Assembly: GCA_034670405.1 (NCBI GenBank)
Contig: JAXDDX010000035.1
Coordinates: forward strand, 4,039,001 to 4,103,000
Source: Hoplostethus atlanticus
Lineage: Eukaryota > Chordata > Actinopteri > Trachichthyiformes > Trachichthyidae
Reading direction: 5' to 3'
Length of the DNA: 64,000 bases
Shown here: in pieces, positions 22,246-64,000 of the stretch
Numbering within the stretch: the first letter of the stretch is position 1
How the letters are laid out: each line of letters opens with the position of its first letter
Position numbers and translations under genes: made by a program
Notes under the pieces: model-generated
The model's database searches: none
The model's input: only the letters and a program-made list of their open reading frames with translations
What the model was told of the DNA's origin: nothing

Positions 22246-25161
22246 AGACACTTACTGTTGTCCAGAAGATTTATTAAAACACATTGAACAAATACACAGA
22301 ATACAAATTAAAAGATGACAATTCACTTTTTTTCATTCAATTGCTATACAGCACAAATATCAGTACCATAACACTGCTTGGAGCTCATTGTCTGTAAATG
22401 CTAGCCACACAGAGCAACCACTACTACCACCACCGCCTCCCCAAAGTGAACCGTCGTACAAAACGTTTCACATGCTGTGCATTCACTGCAACAAAGGTGC
22501 CTTTACCAGGGTCTTTTGGTAGCTTTTGAAGCCTTGTTTATAAGCATGTACATATATTGTTAACATATTTATAATATTAGACTGAAGCCTTTTTTCTAAC
22601 AGACGTTACATTCATACTGACTTCAGTTTGATTGCATTTCATTTGAGCGTTGTGTTTTTGACGTCATGTCAAGGTCATCACTCCAGAGGGAAACAGACAT
22701 GATTTTGATTGATGAGCACATTTCTGTACACACTGCAGTTCTATGGCAACACCACCCTGCAAACATTCAGTTTTTTTCAGTTTGGTACATAAATCTACAT
22801 GAGATGGACATATCTCTGAAAAATCTCTCAAGTATTTACATGTTTCTGAGGTTCTCTCTGTCAAGCAACCTAATAAATGACGAGGTCAAGTAATTAATGG
22901 CATGAACAGAGACACAATGAACAAAACAGCACTGCTAAACACTAACAAAGAATAGCGCAAAAATGGATATGATTCACTTCAAGGTTCATCAAATGGTAAT
23001 TTTGAAATGAATGACTGCTAATCTATGTTTTTTAACTTTGCGCTAAATTTTTACTTCAAAGTTAAAGCGTGTTGTCTGAGAAACAACAGGCAAGCAGGCT
23101 GCGGTAACACAATATAAGTAAAGGGGGTCAGAACAGAGCACCTCAGGACAATCATTTGAACTGGTCAGAGCAAAGTAACAAAATACACTCACCAACTCTG
23201 TACAACAGAATCTCTTCAGTTTAGAATAGTCCAATCACAATCCTCATCTCAACAATGTCAAATAAGTGCTGTAGCAATGGCAATAATAATACAAACAGTT
23301 AATGCCACTGGTCTTTGGGAAAAATAATGACAAATGCCTCAATTAAGATTTGTACTTTGAGTCCAAACATTCAAACAATGAATCCATAGAAAAGGAAATA
23401 TAGTAAGCTTGAATTTATAAAAGGTTGTTTCACTTGTAGGACACGTTAGCACACATATGGAATGGACAAGATATGTAGCTATACCATGCTACTGTGTCTT
23501 TACACCAGGTAAAGCAATATGCTACAACATATACTCTTGAAAGAACCAACATATGATTGAAGAAACTTGAAGTGAAATAAAGACAATTTCTCAAGAGTAA
23601 TGTTGTGCAACATTGGTCCTTAAAAGCTGATATACAGAGAATATTCCAATAAATTGAGGCTTAGACTGTAATACGTTACAATCTTTGCCTCAGTGGAGGA
23701 AATACGCTGCATCAAAGAACAACAAATCATATTAGAGCATCTCACTTCTAGATTGGGCAGAACCCCTTTAATGTCACTGAACCGATAATGAAATATTTTG
23801 CAAATATAATTTTACTTTAACATAAAGATAAGCAAACAAAAGCTCCAATGATTAACACAAGCCCTAAGGTGACATAGTGTCATAAGCGCATTTTTTTTTT
23901 AATTCAGTTCTCACAATGAAAAGGGAACTGGGAAAGTCCCTGGGATGTAAGGCAAAAAAACAAAAAAAAACAACAACAACACAAAAAACTCCCAAACCCT
24001 CCACCCAGGACTGAGTGAGGACTAAAGCCCCGTATGTGGATGTAGACCAGCGGAGTTCCTGTTTATAGTGCACCCCTTCTGGTCATGGCCCCAGGATTTA
24101 GCTCTACAGCCACTGCTAACATTCAAATATAGAGAGAAACACAAATATTGTACCATACACAGAAATACTCAGTCTTCTCTGAAATGTGTTAAAAATCATT
24201 TTGCCATTTCTTCTGCTCTGTATGATCGTCACCTTAGGACTAACCCAGCCTTTTTGATTTCATCTGTGTTTGTATACATATTTTCACTATGATTAGACCT
24301 ATGTGAGGTAAAATAAACAGCAGTCTCTTTGACTATATATAGTACAAGTGGCCAACCCCTCACAGGTTGCTGAGTACTGCAGCCATGTGTCTGCAGTCTT
24401 GGTAGAAATCACTTTCTCCAAATTACCAGCGGGTGGCAGTCTTTAGAGGATTGAGGCAGAGTGCGTTCAGCTACTGCATACACAATAATAGTCTTTGATA
24501 CTTTCAGATCAACACTTTGCCTACTGGCCACTACATGAATGACAGAACAGGTATTCATTTAAAGAAACAAAACTGGCTCTCATTAAAACTCTCATCTGCC
24601 TATGACTGAAGCCTTCCTTTACGTCACTCCTCTTCATGCGGAATAAGCTCCGATGGGGCACAGTCACAGTGTACAGTGGGTAGGCAGATGGATGAAAGCA
24701 ACAGGGTGCACACTGAATGAAAAAACACACATTCCAAGATTAGAATGAGCCCCAATCAAGAGCCTCGGAGCCTCGGTACCTCCAACTTGCTCATATAGAG
24801 AGGGTCGCCCTGTAGCGCTGGGCTAAAAAAAGATCTTCCCATCTACGAATAGCTGCTCCATCTTCCCACCTAATCCTCAGCTCTTCAGCAAAAGGTAATA
24901 AAAGCAAATATCTACTGAAATACTTCTAGAGGATCCTTGAAAGATAAAAGTGCAATTGTTTAGATAGATAGATACATCTGCATTAGTCAAAAAGTGAATT
25001 TCCTTATCCGTAGACAGAGAGCTTCTTTTTACTGATTCAAGTTGGCCGTTAGGAAGGAGCAGGAGAAAGAGTAGGATGTGGCGGAAGAGATGGGCAGCTG
25101 TTATCCATACAGATGTCATCCCTGGGAGTTACTGACCTCAGGTCAGAGTTACAGAGCTGGT
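22246..25161 (-). other. chd5: chd5 3' UTR
   Basis: From the TAG stop at 25164-25162 the minus strand runs through AT-rich sequence without exon structure to an AATAAA at 22275-22270, the best poly(A) signal found. An ATTAAA at 23772-23767 could be an earlier site. The UTR contains a Pumilio-type TGTAAATA at 22840-22833 and several ATTTA motifs. Long 3' UTRs are usual for neuronal genes. The end point is inferred. Confidence 0.6.
22270..22275 (-). terminator. chd5: poly(A) signal AATAAA of chd5 (candidate)
   Basis: AATAAA on the minus strand 2.9 kb after the stop codon. Cleavage is expected 10-30 bases further, near 22245-22260. Confidence 0.55.
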
Positions 25162-59158
<33,997 letters not shown>

Positions 59159-59160
59159 CT

Positions 59161-59169
59161 TTATCTCAT
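59161..59169 (-). promoter_or_regulatory. chd5: two-codon upstream ORF of chd5 (ATG AGA TAA)
   Basis: The minus strand reads ATGAGATAAAGATGCC: an upstream ATG with one further codon and a stop, ending two bases before the chd5 start codon. Such minimal uORFs can hold back initiation at the main start (family knowledge on uORFs; effect here is inference). Confidence 0.6.
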
Positions 59170-59339
59170 ACCCCCAAACCCCTTTTTAGGCTGAGAATAC
59201 TGAAAGTTAACCCTCCAGATGCCGCAGCCCCGTTTCTTTCTTCACCAAAGAACTGTATTCGTCGTTCAATGAAAAAAATGTTTTTAAATTTTTTTTTTGC
59301 GGTAAATCTGGGTTTCTCTTCAGGAAAGGAAAAAAAATG

Positions 59340-59454
59340 TATATATATTTTTTTCCACTGATCTCTATCCAGGTCTTCCAGTCTGAAAAATAAGAAAGAC
59401 AAAAATGGAACACACATGCCCAGATTGTGACGTCTGGTCTGTTGCCATGACGAT
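59340..59454 (-). promoter_or_regulatory. chd5: chd5 upstream promoter candidate (TATA-like, CRE-like, X-box)
   Basis: An AT-rich TATATAC-type stretch near 59340-59352 lies about 185 bases before the ATG. On the minus strand GGCAACAG (RFX half-site, inside 59454-59441) is followed 6 bases later by AGACGTCA (CRE-like, 59435-59428). This resembles RFX plus CREB site pairs. The transcription start would then be near 59310 (inference). Confidence 0.4.
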
Positions 59455-60924
59455 CCATCCCATAATTTCACCCACAACTAGTTAGTCATGCTCTCCTAGT
59501 TACCACTTCCAACTAGTAGTGTGCGAAGAGGCACTGCGCGGTGATGCCAGTGCCACTGACAAGTCTGACTCTCTCGCCTGTCGCCTGCCCATTTTCTTTT
59601 GCAAGTCCGGAGAATTGGAGGTTACACAGGGATGTGGGGAGAGAAACTTCTCTCGCTTCCCCTGCACAGCTCACTTCACAATTCACTGACAACCTTGTGC
59701 TGTATGTGAAGTCGGGCTGCAGAGTGCATGGCGAAAACGGTGAAAAACACCAAAACATGTGGTCATTTAGTGAAAAAAAGCACGTTCATGCAATTTATCC
59801 AATCTTTTTTTTTTTCCTGCCTGTGCAATTGCAAATGACCGACTTCAACCATTTCCTTGACTGTCAGGTGAAACTAACTAGTGACTCAAAATTTGGTAGG
59901 TGTTTGACTAGTGACAGGCCGTTCCTTTTCCAAACTTCTATTATGCAGTGACAAATGGAGGCAAGCCTGCTGGCTGCATGCTGAGAGCGGAGTCCTGGCT
60001 GCCAGTGGTTTTACTGTTGTCAAGGTTACCACAGCTGCAACAGAGGATGTCCCATTGTGATCTCAGCAGAGGGAGCATGTGAGTTTCCACTTTAATCAAG
60101 TTAAATTTAAGACTTTGTAGTCAAATTCCTTTTCCAAGACTATCCCATGACAAATACAATTTCCATGACCTGTATTTGTCAGTCTATATTGTAAAAGTCA
60201 CATTTTTTACTTTGAATATCTGACCTGAATGTCCCAGGCTACAAATACACTAAGAAATAATGGGGCACTTTAACTTAAAAAAGTAAGTTACCGAGTGAAC
60301 TGGATACTAATTTTCATCGTTATGATTTTCATTTTAAATCAGAAACTGAACTAAGATTCACGTAAAATACCTTCATAGCAAATCTCCATCCTCCTTTATC
60401 CAAACAAGGAAGGTTTTCTGGAGTTAATAAGTTAACAATATTTCTTAATAAACATTTAAGATCAGTTTAGTGAATGTTTGGTAATATGTTCTTTCAACTA
60501 CTAATCTTAAGTCACAAGACATGAACTCACAATGTATTCAAGACCTTTTAAGACGCAGTTTAGATACTGTGCTTTAAGACATTTGAATACTTTTTCAGGG
60601 CCTGCAGGCACCCTGGTTTCAACAACTTGTTAGAGGATCAAAATCAACAATGAAATTATGAACTAAAAGCATTGTGGTTGTATGTGGTGCAGTAGTACTT
60701 TCATATTCCGTACAATGAATTGTGAAAAAGGTAAGTGAGTGTTCCATTTGGACTAATTTGTCCTTTGATATCTGATGAAAAAGAAATATAAGTCCTATTC
60801 AATTAGAACTAAAAAAGGAGATTGAGAAATAAGTGAGCTGGCAACTGTGGTATCTACTGAAGTAAATGTGCTGTGCTAAAACAAAAAAAAAAAGAACACA
60901 GGATTTTTTTCCCCCCTTTTAGTT
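59455..60924. other. intergenic DNA between rpl22 and chd5
   Basis: About 1.5 kb between the rpl22 poly(A) signal and the chd5 promoter region. The plus-strand open frame at 59541-59951 has no recognisable domain and no gene context. I see no other element. Confidence 0.6.
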
Positions 60925-60930
60925 TTTATT
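60925..60930 (-). terminator. rpl22: poly(A) signal AATAAA of rpl22
   Basis: AATAAA 17 bases after the rpl22 stop codon on the minus strand, followed by a G-rich/A-rich stretch. A very short 3' UTR is usual for ribosomal protein genes. Confidence 0.8.
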
Positions 60931-60946
60931 ACAAGTGGTATCAGGT

Positions 60947-64000
<3,054 letters not shown>

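Noticed and set aside
59541-59951. 136-codon plus-strand ORF upstream of chd5
   Set aside because: No domain, no splice or promoter context, and amino-acid composition of random sequence.

Overview
The window comes from a vertebrate nuclear genome, most likely a teleost fish. Genes are split into short exons with GT-AG introns. CA/GA microsatellites are dense, and there are dispersed repeats of a type common in fish genomes (for example TTTATCCAAAGCGACTTAC). There are no operons, Shine-Dalgarno sites or long real ORFs. I cannot name the species.

Three protein-coding genes, all on the minus strand, are supported by exon-by-exon translation with consistent splice phases. (1) Positions 265-14753 hold the 5' part of arhgef10l, a Rho guanine-nucleotide exchange factor: nine coding exons, 408 residues, ending inside the DH domain and running off the left edge. 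A candidate promoter with three evenly spaced CCAAT boxes and a possible non-coding first exon lie at about 21.07-21.59 kb. (2) Positions 25162-59158 hold a complete chd5 gene, a Mi-2/NuRD-type chromatin remodeller: 40 coding exons and a predicted 2013 residues, with the CHD N-terminal domain, two PHD fingers, two chromodomains, the SNF2 ATPase/helicase, DUF1087/DUF1086 and the CHD C-terminal domain. A 3' UTR of about 2.9 kb probably ends at the AATAAA at 22270-22275. (3) Positions 60947-61091 hold the last coding exon of rpl22 (ribosomal protein eL22). Its upstream exons are beyond the right edge, so 61092-64000 is intron.

The rpl22-chd5 tandem order is the same as in human 1p36, which supports calling this CHD5 and not CHD3 or CHD4. 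The arhgef10l neighbour differs from human, where ARHGEF10L is also on 1p36 but megabases away.

The rest is intron, UTR and intergenic sequence. It holds microsatellites, a 0.5 kb GGTAT pentanucleotide array with a higher-order pattern, hAT-like MITEs, LINE-like tails, hairpins and local duplications. The more unusual points are: a decayed copy of the 3' end of chd5 exon 17 inside its own intron; repeated copies of the 3' end of arhgef10l exon 9; a GC-AG intron in chd5; a two-codon upstream ORF next to the chd5 start; a chd5 C-terminal tail ending in a SUMO-interaction-like motif; and RFX X-box motifs near the chd5 promoter, in chd5 intron 2 and in the rpl22 intron. I found no self-contained new biological system. 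Most non-genic calls are motif-level inference.
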